This document shows positions 1 to 5,532 of a stretch of 6,989 bases of DNA, piece by piece. How positions within the stretch are numbered: position 1 is the first letter of the stretch; every line of letters starts with the position of its first letter. Made by a program: the position numbers and the translations under genes. Under the pieces are notes generated by a model that saw only the letters and a program-made list of their open reading frames with translations, searched no databases and had not been told where the DNA came from. The stretch lies in assembly GCA_036562625.1 (NCBI GenBank), contig DATCJV010000113.1, positions 1-6,989 on the forward strand. The letters run 5' to 3'. The stretch is from DUOH01 sp036562625 (GTDB lineage Bacteria > Bacillota > UBA4882 > UBA10575).

Positions 1-435
1 CATGAAGTCGGGGGAAAGCCCGCCATACTCATCGCAGACAAAAGTCATGGCGTCCCGGAAGATATTTATTTCACTCAAAAAGATGTACGGGAGGTTCAAT
101 TGGCAAAAGCCGCCATCGCTGCAGGCACCAGGATCTTACTCCAAGAGATGGGGGTGACCGTTGATCAGATCACCCACCTCTATCTGGCCGGCGGTTTCGG
201 TAATTACATCGATTATGACTCCGCCATCAAGATCGGGCTCCTGCCGAAAGCATTAAGGAAGAAAGTAGTGCCTATCGGTAACGGCGCCGGTGTGGGGGCA
301 AAAATGGCTTTACTCTCCCAGGAATACTCCGCACTAGCGGAACGCATCCAAAAGCAAACTAAATATCTGGAACTGTCCACGCGGGCTGACTTTCAAAACC
401 TGTTCCTTGATGCACTGGAGTTCAATTTTCAATAG
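1..435 (+). CDS. RACo/DUF4445-type ASKHA ATPase, C-terminal part (corrinoid-protein reductive activator), 5' truncated by window edge
   Basis: The reading frame is open from base 1, so only the last 144 residues are visible and the true start lies outside the window. Family knowledge: these proteins carry an N-terminal 2Fe-2S ferredoxin domain and a C-terminal ASKHA ATPase domain. They use ATP to drive reduction of inactive Co(II) corrinoid back to Co(I) in methyltransferase or CO-dehydrogenase/corrinoid systems in the cytoplasm. Seen here: the family block TQKDVREVQLAKAAIAAG near visible residues 26-43, the nucleotide-fold motif LAGGFGNYID near 62-71, and GNGAGVGAKMALLS near 95-108, followed by a short amphipathic tail. 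The Fe-S domain cannot be checked. The neighbour is a convergent DUF1638 gene, another family often found near corrinoid methyltransferases. An alternative is another ASKHA activator, such as a RamA-like one; the exact corrinoid partner is unknown. Confidence 0.86.
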   Translation, partial: HEVGGKPAILIADKSHGVPEDIYFTQKDVREVQLAKAAIAAGTRILLQEMGVTVDQITHLYLAGGFGNYIDYDSAIKIGLLPKALRKKVVPIGNGAGVGAKMALLSQEYSALAERIQKQTKYLELSTRADFQNLFLDALEFNFQ

Positions 436-444
436 TTGATATCA

Positions 445-475
445 GGCGCATTGATGGCATTGGACGGTCTGCGCC
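445..475. other. Weak inverted repeat between convergent genes
   Basis: GGCGCA (445-450) and TGCGCC (470-475) form a 6-bp stem with a 19-nt loop in the 63-base gap between two converging stop codons. On the minus strand it lies downstream of the DUF1638 stop. There is no clean U-tract on either side, so terminator function is only a possibility. Nothing else is apparent in 436-498. Confidence 0.25.
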
Positions 476-498
476 CAAAACCCGACTGTCTCACGGTG

Positions 499-1269
499 TT
501 ATGGCTCCTCTTTCTTTTGTTCACTTCTTCTCCGCACCCGGATTATTTCGTCCCAATCATAGACCCCGGTTATTTCCTCACCAGGTTCGACTATTAAAAA
601 ATCTTCCGGATCCCAGTCTCCATGAATCAGCCGGGCCAACAGTGAAATATCACCCTTAAGCTCCATGTATTCCCGGCCTTCCGCTACGGCCTTCTGCCGG
701 CACTTGGCTCCATACCCCGGTCCGCTGGTTTCAGGAATATCAATAAAAATTACTCGATCAGTCTCTTTCAAGTGGGGCGGATGGAGAGTTTCCCATAAAT
801 ACCTGGCATTTTCCTCACCATATTTCTTCACATACTCTTCATATCTCTTGTCAAACTCTAATACCCGCTTGCTGCCAGTCTCCCGCAGAAATGAGTCTCC
901 GCGTTCGCAATACCCGGTAGAGCTAAAGGCTAAACTGGGATTCTGCAAGAAATACATTTTAAAGCGCTCTTTTGACCCTAAAAAAAGAGTACAACAATCA
1001 TGCGCTCTAGGAATGACCAGTTTGGTCCGGATCGCCGCCAGCCCGGCGGTGGCGTTACCGCATAACCCATAACCCAGTAAAATCGCGTCATACGCTCGCC
1101 CGGCATCTTCCGCCCGCCTGATTCTATCTTTGATCATCCTTCTGAGCTGTTTACTGTCTTCATGGGCGTCTTTCGGGGTGAATTCCAGATCTACCGGATA
1201 CGGCGCCCTGGCGACAATATGACAAACCTCCCTGGTCAGTACCTCACAGGCGATTAGTTTAAAATGCAT
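499..1269 (-). CDS. DUF1638 domain-containing protein
   Basis: This is a 256-residue cytoplasmic protein without signal peptide or membrane segment, covering the whole usual DUF1638 length. Family blocks seen: an N-terminal beta-strand with Cys (IACEVLTRE, residues 6-14), ILLGYGLCGN (63-72), VIPRAHDCCTLFLGSKERF (85-103) and a late GDWDPEDFLIVEPGEE (217-232). The repeated Cys and His in conserved blocks (C8, C70, H90, C92) suggest a metal or corrinoid-linked site, but this is inference; no biochemical role is established to my knowledge. DUF1638 genes often lie near corrinoid proteins, uroporphyrinogen-decarboxylase-like methyltransferases and RACo-type activators, which fits the convergent neighbour here. 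The ATG start has AAAGGTGG about 12 nt upstream, slightly long spacing. The tail after about residue 245 is charged and probably flexible. The family call is firm; the function is open. Confidence 0.9.
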   Translation of the reverse strand: MHFKLIACEVLTREVCHIVARAPYPVDLEFTPKDAHEDSKQLRRMIKDRIRRAEDAGRAYDAILLGYGLCGNATAGLAAIRTKLVIPRAHDCCTLFLGSKERFKMYFLQNPSLAFSSTGYCERGDSFLRETGSKRVLEFDKRYEEYVKKYGEENARYLWETLHPPHLKETDRVIFIDIPETSGPGYGAKCRQKAVAEGREYMELKGDISLLARLIHGDWDPEDFLIVEPGEEITGVYDWDEIIRVRRRSEQKKEEP

Positions 1270-1651
1270 AACCCTACCCTACCACCTTTTTTACTCCACC
1301 TCTGCCTCAAAAAGTAATTTTTCGTTTTCACCCCCAAGACTCCTCTTCTTATAAAATTAAAATATCCCGGCCAATCCTCCTTTTACCCCCTTTTCTCAGC
1401 TTAATCATGATCGATCTTCGGTTACTCATAGGTTTCCTTCGGACTAATACTGTCCATCTTTATCTCATCGTCAATGACGGTTGTGGTCTGCTGGAAGACC
1501 AAGCTTTTTTCTAGAAACCACGCCCCTTTTAACCGCTTGTGTCAGTTAAAACCCAAGCATAAGCCAACGGCCGCCCTAAAAGGGACGGCCGTTGGCTTGT
1601 GTTCATTTCCTAATCGATATTGATCAATCTTCTATATCTACTTTTAGCAGA
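1270..1651. other. 382-base region without a convincing gene
   Basis: This region lies between the DUF1638 start and the porin stop, both on the minus strand. It should hold the DUF1638 promoter, but I see only AT-rich candidates around 1345-1375 on the minus strand and no good -35/-10 pair. It also contains the porin 3' hairpin (1561-1598). A short minus-strand frame is open from 1541 down to a TAA at 1422-1424. It ends in a protein-like stretch (IKMDSISPKETYE) but has no credible start codon or ribosome-binding site. A 35-codon plus-strand frame (1407-1514) overlaps it and lacks an SD. Either could be chance or a decayed gene end. Confidence 0.5.
1561..1598 (-). terminator. 3' hairpin of the porin-like gene
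   Basis: Arms AAGCCAACGGCCG (1561-1573) and CGGCCGTTGGCTT (1586-1598) match perfectly over 13 bp. A further CCC/GGG continues the stem past a bulged base, closing a TAAAA loop. It lies 54 bases past the porin stop on the minus strand. The downstream U-tract is poor (a TTTT only about 12 nt later). It may therefore act mainly as a 3' mRNA-stabilising hairpin or a weak or factor-assisted terminator. Confidence 0.7.
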
Positions 1652-2548
1652 TTAGAAATCCACTCTTAAACGGAGAGTAATGTTGTTCACGTCGTCGCAG
1701 TTTACTATCTCTCCCTGTAGAGCGGTGGCAGGAGCAATCTTATATCTTGCACCAGCTACGATCCGGTCATCTTTACCAAGATCTTTACCTGAAGCCATAC
1801 CGGCATATGCCAGTAATTTTTCTGTCAGGGCATAGGTGCCTTCAAAATAAAAACCGGTTTCATTGCCACCGTCTTTTCCGCCTATGGTTTTCTTCTGTGA
1901 GATAAACTCAGTATATAAACCCAGGTCTCCCCAAGCATAAACAGCGTCAACCACCAGATCGAGGTTGGAGTCTTTCGCATCTTTGTTTACTACATCTTGA
2001 ACTACGCCTAATCCTACGGTGAGACCATCAATGGGGCTGATTGTGCCGCGCACGCCGAGATCGTATCCAGTTGTCGGATTATTGTCACGGCCTCTATTCC
2101 CGTTCGCAGCATTAACAACATAAGCGGTAAGACTGTAAGCACCGGCTTTAACTCCGTATTTCAACCCAAGGCTGTTTCCTGGTTTAATATCCCCGCCCAG
2201 GCTGCCTTTGATGGTGACAGATTTATCCGCGTGCCAGTCGAGCGGCAGGAAGCCAACGTGCAGTTCATCGGTGGTAAAGAGGTTCTTCTGATAATAGTAA
2301 GCGTGGTCTAAGCGAAAATCAGCAACTTGATTCACATCGCGAACTTGTAATTCACTTTTAAAGCCGTTGTTGTCGCTGAGGTCCCCGCCAATGGAAAGAG
2401 CCAGGCGGTCAAAGCTGAAATAGTTGTCATTCTTTGTGCTTTCAAAACGTACCCGCAGATTTCCTCCGATGTCAACAGCGGCCATGGATACAGCTGCAGT
2501 TGATACTACCATTACCAAAGCTACAATAAGTACTAATAGTTTTTTCAC
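1652..2548 (-). CDS. Porin-like outer-membrane beta-barrel protein
   Basis: This is a 298-residue exported protein. The first 23 residues are a classic Sec signal (KK, hydrophobic core LLVLIVALVMVVSTAAV, SMA then cut before AVDIGG). The mature part, about 275 residues, alternates polar and hydrophobic residues. It has many Gly/Asn/Asp turns and short aromatic-rich strands, as in a barrel of roughly 10-14 strands. It ends ITLRLRVDF; a final strand with terminal Phe is the usual BAM-recognised signal of outer-membrane proteins. It has no SLH domain, unlike OmpM porins of Negativicutes, and no clear helical domain. One Cys (C284) sits near the last strands. The start is GTG, chosen because AGGAGGG lies 7 nt upstream and the signal peptide begins there. 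It appears to be its own transcription unit with a structured leader upstream and a 3' hairpin. Its likely role is passive solute diffusion across the outer membrane; the substrate is unknown. Confidence 0.8.
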   Translation of the reverse strand: MKKLLVLIVALVMVVSTAAVSMAAVDIGGNLRVRFESTKNDNYFSFDRLALSIGGDLSDNNGFKSELQVRDVNQVADFRLDHAYYYQKNLFTTDELHVGFLPLDWHADKSVTIKGSLGGDIKPGNSLGLKYGVKAGAYSLTAYVVNAANGNRGRDNNPTTGYDLGVRGTISPIDGLTVGLGVVQDVVNKDAKDSNLDLVVDAVYAWGDLGLYTEFISQKKTIGGKDGGNETGFYFEGTYALTEKLLAYAGMASGKDLGKDDRIVAGARYKIAPATALQGEIVNCDDVNNITLRLRVDF

Positions 2549-2555
2549 TTAATTA

Positions 2556-2562
2556 CCCTCCT
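2556..2562 (-). promoter_or_regulatory. Ribosome-binding site fixing the GTG start of the porin-like gene
   Basis: AGGAGGG on the minus strand sits 7 nt before the GTG at 2548-2546. It is a near-perfect match to the anti-SD. Together with the signal peptide, which begins exactly there, it decides the GTG start. Confidence 0.85.
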
Positions 2563-2644
2563 AAATCTTGATGTGGTGTGCGCGGTACTGGCAACACGTG
2601 GCGCATATGAGCGCACAAATTCATGATGCGCAAGGGAGTCGCCT

Positions 2645-2728
2645 CTGATGTAGACCTTTTTCACCTCCTCGGTCCTGGTGAATATTTTAAGCCTTCAGAT
2701 TTTTCGCGTAAAATTTCACCTACATCAG
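2645..2728 (-). promoter_or_regulatory. Structured 5' leader of the porin-like mRNA (candidate cis-regulatory RNA)
   Basis: In minus-strand RNA, CTGATGTAG (2728-2720) can pair with CTACATCAG (2653-2645). This is a 9-bp closing helix that two G-U pairs can extend. Inside it, GGTGAAATTTTA (2720-2709) pairs with TAAAATATTCACC (2689-2677) with one bulged A. The same TTCACC can instead pair with GGTGAA at 2665-2660, just after an SD-like AGGAGG (2669-2664). GACC (2674-2671) and GGTC (2656-2653) can also close a small loop around that SD-like motif. Pairing options overlap, so alternative folds are possible. It matches no riboswitch class that I recognise. A -10-like TAAAAT repeat inside the element leaves open that part of it is promoter DNA rather than RNA structure. 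Confidence 0.45.
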
Positions 2729-2731
2729 GAT

Positions 2732-2761
2732 ATTTTAGGCACCAATTCGCTAATTCTTCAA
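2732..2761 (-). promoter_or_regulatory. Putative promoter of the porin-like gene
   Basis: On the minus strand, TTGAAG (2761-2756) and TAAAAT (2737-2732) are separated by 18 nt. The predicted start, about 7 nt later, falls near the 5' arm of the leader's closing helix (2728-2720). That is what one would expect if the helix begins the transcript. It gives a leader of roughly 180 nt. Other AT-rich -10-like boxes exist upstream, including TATTAT near 2813-2819. Confidence 0.5.
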
Positions 2762-2786
2762 TTATCGAAGAGATCCTTCCGAAAGC

Positions 2787-2806
2787 TTAAAATAGCTCTA
2801 TTTTAA
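2787..2806. repeat. Perfect 9-bp dyad upstream of the porin promoter
   Basis: Arms TTAAAATAG (2787-2795) and CTATTTTAA (2798-2806) flank a 2-base centre. The dyad is centred about 70 bp upstream of the predicted transcription start. Position and symmetry fit a dimeric regulator site, possibly an activator. The surrounding DNA (2729-2965) is AT-rich and has no gene, so a chance palindrome is also possible. Confidence 0.4.
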
Positions 2807-2965
2807 TTGTTCATAATATGATAAATTAAAGGTAAATAGTGATTTATTCCTTAATTTCCAGGTTAAACAATCTTTAATAGGAGTTCGGAGACCATCGAGC
2901 ATATGCATATATTTGGAATGAAGGTTCCGGCCTTTTTAGAAAGTAATCCCTTTATTTTATTAGTA

Positions 2966-2998
2966 AAAAAAGGTTGTCCGATCAGGACAACCTTTTTT
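2966..2998 (-). terminator. Intrinsic terminator of lysS (bidirectional)
   Basis: Arms AAAAAAGGTTGTCC (2966-2979) and GGACAACCTTTTTT (2985-2998) are perfect 14-bp complements around a GATCA loop. On the minus strand the hairpin is followed by a run of seven T residues. It lies 55 bases past the lysS stop. The T-run on the other side lets it work in both directions, insulating the porin promoter region. Confidence 0.93.
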
Positions 2999-3052
2999 AC
3001 CCGGTAATTATAGATATGACCGCTTATTCTTAAGATGACTAATTTAAAGTAG

Positions 3053-4543
3053 TTAATCGTTTTTAGGCCGCATCAACGGAAAAAGAATCACATCTCGAAT
3101 GGAGGGCGAATCAGTAAGCAACATAATCAAACGATCGACTCCGATCCCCATTCCGCCGGTAGGCGGCATCCCTTGCTCCAAAGCGACCAGGAAGTCTTCA
3201 TCCCAGACCATGGCTTCTTCATTACCCATGGCCTTTTCCCTAGCTTGAGCCATAAAACGTTCTCTTTGGTCCAAAGGATCATTCAGTTCTGTGAAGGCGT
3301 TGGCCATCTCCCGTCCATAAATAAAAAGTTCAAAGCGCTCAGTCAGCTCCGGGTGATCCTTTTTCTTTTTGGCCAAAGGCGACACTTCTACCGGATAGTC
3401 TGTTAAAAAAGTGGGTTGGATCAGTTTTGGTTCCACAAACTCAGAAACGATCTCATCCAAGATCTGCCCCTTGGTCTTCTTCCCCTTCAAGTCAATACCC
3501 AAGCCTTTCCCAACCTCTTGCGCTTCTTCATCTGTCTTCACTGTCATCCAATCAATACCGGTCTCCGCTTTGATTGCGTCAATCATGGATATCCGCTTCC
3601 AGGGAGTGTTGAGATTAATTTCAGTGCCTTGATAGTTAAGTTGTAATGACCCGGTAACTTCTTTGGCCACAGTGGTAAACAAGTCCTCCGCCAAGTCCAT
3701 CATATCGGAGAGATCGGCATAGGCTTGATATAATTCCAGCATGGTGAATTCAGGATTATGTTTGGTGGAGATCCCTTCGTTCCGGAAACACTTGCCAATC
3801 TCATAGACCCGCTCCAGCCCCCCGACGATTAACCGCTTATGGTAGAGCTCCAAAGCAATCCGGAGTGTCAGATCCAGATCCAAAGCATTGTGGTGGGTAC
3901 TAAAGGGGCGGGCATGTCCGCCGCCTGCAATTACGCTTAAAGTCGGCGTCTCCACCTCCAAGAAATTACGCCCGTCCAAGAAACGGCGGATGCTTGAGAT
4001 GGCTTTGGTCCTCTTGATGAAGACTTCGCGTACATCCTGATTGCTGATTAGATCCAAATACCTCTGCCTGTACCGGATATCTACATCTTTAAGACCATGC
4101 CATTTTTCGGGGAGCGGACGCAAGGCTTTGGTCAAAAGTTCCCAGGCGGATACTTGGACTGTAATTTCGCCTCTTCGAGTCCGAAAAACTTCCCCGGAGA
4201 TTCCCACAATATCTCCTAAATCCAGTTCAGTAAAGCGTTGATAGGATTCTTCACCCAGAATATCAACTTTGGCATAAATTTGGATCTGTCCGCTCAGATC
4301 ACTCACATGAGCAAAGCTGGCTTTACCGTGGGTACGCATGGAGACCAGACGACCGGCGATCTTTACCTCATCTCCCAGTATAGTATCGCCGGCAGATAAG
4401 ATCTCTTGCGCATGGTGAGTTTGGGGGAATTTGCGCCCAAAGGGGTCAATCCCGTCCTCCCGCAATTTCTTCATTTTGGCCAGGCGGTGCTCCATTTCTG
4501 CTGTACGAGCTACGTGATCCGCCCGCTCCTGATTCTCTTCCAC
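3053..4543 (-). CDS. lysS: Lysyl-tRNA synthetase, class II
   Basis: This cytoplasmic enzyme joins lysine to tRNA-Lys with ATP. The 496-residue length is normal for bacterial class II LysRS. Domains in order: an N-terminal helix (about 15-30), an OB-fold anticodon-binding domain (about 58-140), and the class II catalytic core. Motif 1 lies near 178-202 (RRFLDGRNFLEVETP). Motif 2 is near 246-275 (RVYEIGKCFRNEGIS, then HNPEFTMLELYQAY). Motif 3 is near 464-492 (GMGIGVDRLIMLLTDSPSIRDVILFPLMRP). The HARPFSTHHNALD block near 210-222 is present. The start is GTG, with a G-rich weak SD (GGGGGG) 8 nt upstream; the next in-frame ATG (residue 17) would cut into the conserved N-terminal helix. It lies 110 bases downstream of greA on the same strand, probably co-transcribed, and ends at a strong terminator. 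I see no T-box leader in front of it. Confidence 0.98.
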   Translation of the reverse strand: MEENQERADHVARTAEMEHRLAKMKKLREDGIDPFGRKFPQTHHAQEILSAGDTILGDEVKIAGRLVSMRTHGKASFAHVSDLSGQIQIYAKVDILGEESYQRFTELDLGDIVGISGEVFRTRRGEITVQVSAWELLTKALRPLPEKWHGLKDVDIRYRQRYLDLISNQDVREVFIKRTKAISSIRRFLDGRNFLEVETPTLSVIAGGGHARPFSTHHNALDLDLTLRIALELYHKRLIVGGLERVYEIGKCFRNEGISTKHNPEFTMLELYQAYADLSDMMDLAEDLFTTVAKEVTGSLQLNYQGTEINLNTPWKRISMIDAIKAETGIDWMTVKTDEEAQEVGKGLGIDLKGKKTKGQILDEIVSEFVEPKLIQPTFLTDYPVEVSPLAKKKKDHPELTERFELFIYGREMANAFTELNDPLDQRERFMAQAREKAMGNEEAMVWDEDFLVALEQGMPPTGGMGIGVDRLIMLLTDSPSIRDVILFPLMRPKND

Positions 4544-4572
4544 TTAGCTTACCCCCCAATAAATTATGTGCT

Positions 4573-4628
4573 ACGCATGGGGTTCCCGTGCGTAAAATCC
4601 CTGCATAAAGGAGGGGATGCTCCCCTCC
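4573..4628. repeat. Two adjacent palindromes in the greA-lysS gap
   Basis: GGAGGGG/CCCCTCC (4610-4628, 7-8 bp stem) and ACGCATGGG/CCCGTGCGT (4573-4593, one imperfect pair) lie 17 bases apart between greA and lysS. On the minus strand the first is followed only by TTTAT, a poor terminator tail. It may reduce read-through into lysS or act as an mRNA-processing or stability element. The paired G-rich palindromes also look like a dispersed REP-type repeat; copies elsewhere cannot be seen from this window. Confidence 0.5.
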
Positions 4629-4653
4629 TACCCTCAACCTATCACTACTTAAC

Positions 4654-5133
4654 TTATTTCTCTATTCGATCAATCCTGTACCGCAGGATACCGACTGGGA
4701 CATTGATCTCCACAACCTCTTTAATTCCCTTTCCTAGCAAGGCTTTACCTACCGGTGACTCGTTGGAGATCCTTTGCGCGGAAGGGTCGGCCTCGGCGGA
4801 TCCGACTATTGTATATACCAATTTTTCATTGGTTTCCAGATCGGTGATAAAGACCTTTGAGCCAAGACTGACTTTGTCAGTCTGCACTTCCTCGTCATCA
4901 ATGACCTTGGCGTTTCTTAACATCTTCTCTAAGGAGAGAATTCTTCCTTCTATGAACCCTTGCTCGTTTTTGGCATCCTCATATTCAGAGTTTTCGCTGA
5001 TATCTCCGAATTCTATGGCTTGCTTAATCCGCTCCGCCACTTCTCTCCGGCGAACGGTCTTCAAATATTCCAGCTCTTTCTCTAACTTGGCCAGTCCCTC
5101 CAGCGTCAGAACTGTTTCCTTCTCGTTAGCCAT
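4654..5133 (-). CDS. greA: Transcription elongation factor GreA
   Basis: GreA enters the RNA polymerase secondary channel and stimulates cleavage of backtracked RNA, rescuing stalled elongation complexes. The protein is 159 residues, the usual GreA length. The N-terminal antiparallel coiled coil spans about residues 8-75. Its tip reads GDISENSEY (43-51), keeping the acidic Asp44 and Glu47 that hold the catalytic Mg2+. The C-terminal FKBP-like domain (about 80-159) has the signature ESPVGKALLGK. The start is ATG at 5133, with AAAGGAAG 7 nt upstream. A longer frame beginning at TTG 5151 would place the SD inside the gene and add six residues that GreA proteins lack. It is the first gene of a likely greA-lysS unit and is preceded by a long leader with two promoter candidates and a terminator. 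The acidic tip argues for GreA activity rather than a Gfh-type antagonist. Confidence 0.98.
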   Translation of the reverse strand: MANEKETVLTLEGLAKLEKELEYLKTVRRREVAERIKQAIEFGDISENSEYEDAKNEQGFIEGRILSLEKMLRNAKVIDDEEVQTDKVSLGSKVFITDLETNEKLVYTIVGSAEADPSAQRISNESPVGKALLGKGIKEVVEINVPVGILRYRIDRIEK

Positions 5134-5140
5134 GCTCAAG

Positions 5141-5148
5141 CTTCCTTT
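5141..5148 (-). promoter_or_regulatory. Ribosome-binding site that fixes the greA start
   Basis: AAAGGAAG on the minus strand lies 7 nt before the ATG at 5133-5131. The spacing is ideal for that ATG and impossible for the upstream in-frame TTG at 5151. Confidence 0.85.
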
Positions 5149-5186
5149 CAATCAAAATAATAGTCCGGATAGTTTCGATGCTTCCG

Positions 5187-5204
5187 GCCTGAAAAGAATC
5201 AGGC
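5187..5204 (-). other. Hairpin in the greA leader near the ribosome-binding site
   Basis: GCCTGA and TCAGGC pair over 6 bp around a TTCTTT loop in minus-strand RNA. CCG (5210-5208) and CGG (5186-5184) can extend the stem past an AAA bulge. It ends about 35 nt before the greA SD. It could affect leader folding or stability; no ligand class is recognised. Confidence 0.45.
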
Positions 5205-5231
5205 TTTCGGCGAAAAACTACAAAAAAATAG

Positions 5232-5252
5232 TTCCTTTAATATTAAAAGGAA
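5232..5252 (-). other. AT-rich hairpin followed by a U-run in the greA leader
   Basis: In minus-strand RNA a 7-bp stem (TTCCTTT/AAAGGAA, 7-nt loop) is followed after CTA by seven T residues. The layout is terminator-like, but the stem has only two G-C pairs, so any termination would be weak. It lies about 100 nt before greA and could be a second attenuation or pause site. Confidence 0.35.
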
Positions 5253-5334
5253 TATTAATCATAGTTGATAGCCGAGCGTCACCAGGCGCTTACAATATAC
5301 TAATATACTAGATATAATACGTAATTTACCACAT

Positions 5335-5364
5335 ATTATAAACAAGAAACCCGGTCTTTAACAA
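5335..5364 (-). promoter_or_regulatory. Second greA promoter candidate (downstream of the terminator)
   Basis: On the minus strand TTGTTA (5364-5359) and TATAAT (5340-5335) are separated by 18 nt. The -10 is perfect; the -35 matches 4 of 6. It lies just beyond the intrinsic terminator, so transcripts from here escape it and reach greA with a leader of about 195 nt. Confidence 0.6.
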
Positions 5365-5382
5365 ACCAAGTTTCAAACAAAA

Positions 5383-5408
5383 ACCTCCGGTTAAGTGAAC
5401 CGGAAGGT
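5383..5408 (-). terminator. Intrinsic terminator in the dusB-greA gap (bidirectional)
   Basis: ACCTCCGGTT (5383-5392) and AACCGGAAGGT (5398-5408) pair over 10 bp with one bulged base. On the minus strand the stem is followed by TTTTTGTTT; on the plus strand by ATTTTTT. It lies 125 bases past the dusB stop and would end dusB transcripts. It also sits about 8 nt downstream of the predicted start from the consensus promoter at 5424-5452, so it should attenuate that promoter as well. Confidence 0.85.
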
Positions 5409-5423
5409 ATTTTTTGTATTATC

Positions 5424-5452
5424 ATTATAACTGAGTGCCTTTCCAGTGTCAA
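5424..5452 (-). promoter_or_regulatory. Perfect-consensus housekeeping promoter upstream of greA
   Basis: On the minus strand TTGACA (5452-5447) and TATAAT (5429-5424) are both perfect and exactly 17 nt apart. The predicted start is around 5416-5418. The first structure transcribed is the terminator hairpin at 5408-5383, so most transcripts should stop at about 40 nt unless termination is prevented. The gap 5453-5532 upstream shows nothing else. Confidence 0.85.
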
Positions 5453-5532
5453 GCTTTAACAGGCTACTTACATAAGGACAATGGAAGAAATAACTCTTGC
5501 CAGCTAGTGTTGGGATTCTCTCCACATGCGCC

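Noticed and set aside
665..1072. 135-codon plus-strand frame opposite the DUF1638 gene
   Set aside because: It is antisense to conserved DUF1638 blocks and has no protein-like motifs.
2581..2600. GTACCGCG on the minus strand resembling the T-box core
   Set aside because: The rest of the T-box signature (specifier stem, flanking GGTGG, following terminator) is absent, and the gene is a porin, not an aminoacyl or amino-acid gene.
4446..4637. 63-codon minus-strand frame covering the greA-lysS gap
   Set aside because: It overlaps lysS out of frame and is produced by the palindromes; no SD and no homologous family recognised.
5134..5151. greA start at TTG 5151 giving six extra residues
   Set aside because: The SD AAAGGAAG falls inside that extension and is ideally placed for the ATG at 5133; GreA proteins begin there.
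5223..5267. 14-codon minus-strand frame (MINIPFNIKGTIFL) in the greA leader as a leader peptide
   Set aside because: There is no SD before its ATG and no codon bias suggesting attenuation control; it coincides with the AT-rich hairpin.
4406..5311. Long plus-strand open frame of 301 codons across the greA-lysS region
   Set aside because: It lies antisense to greA and the lysS 5' end, shows no family motif, and runs through hairpins and promoters; it is a shadow of the minus-strand genes.
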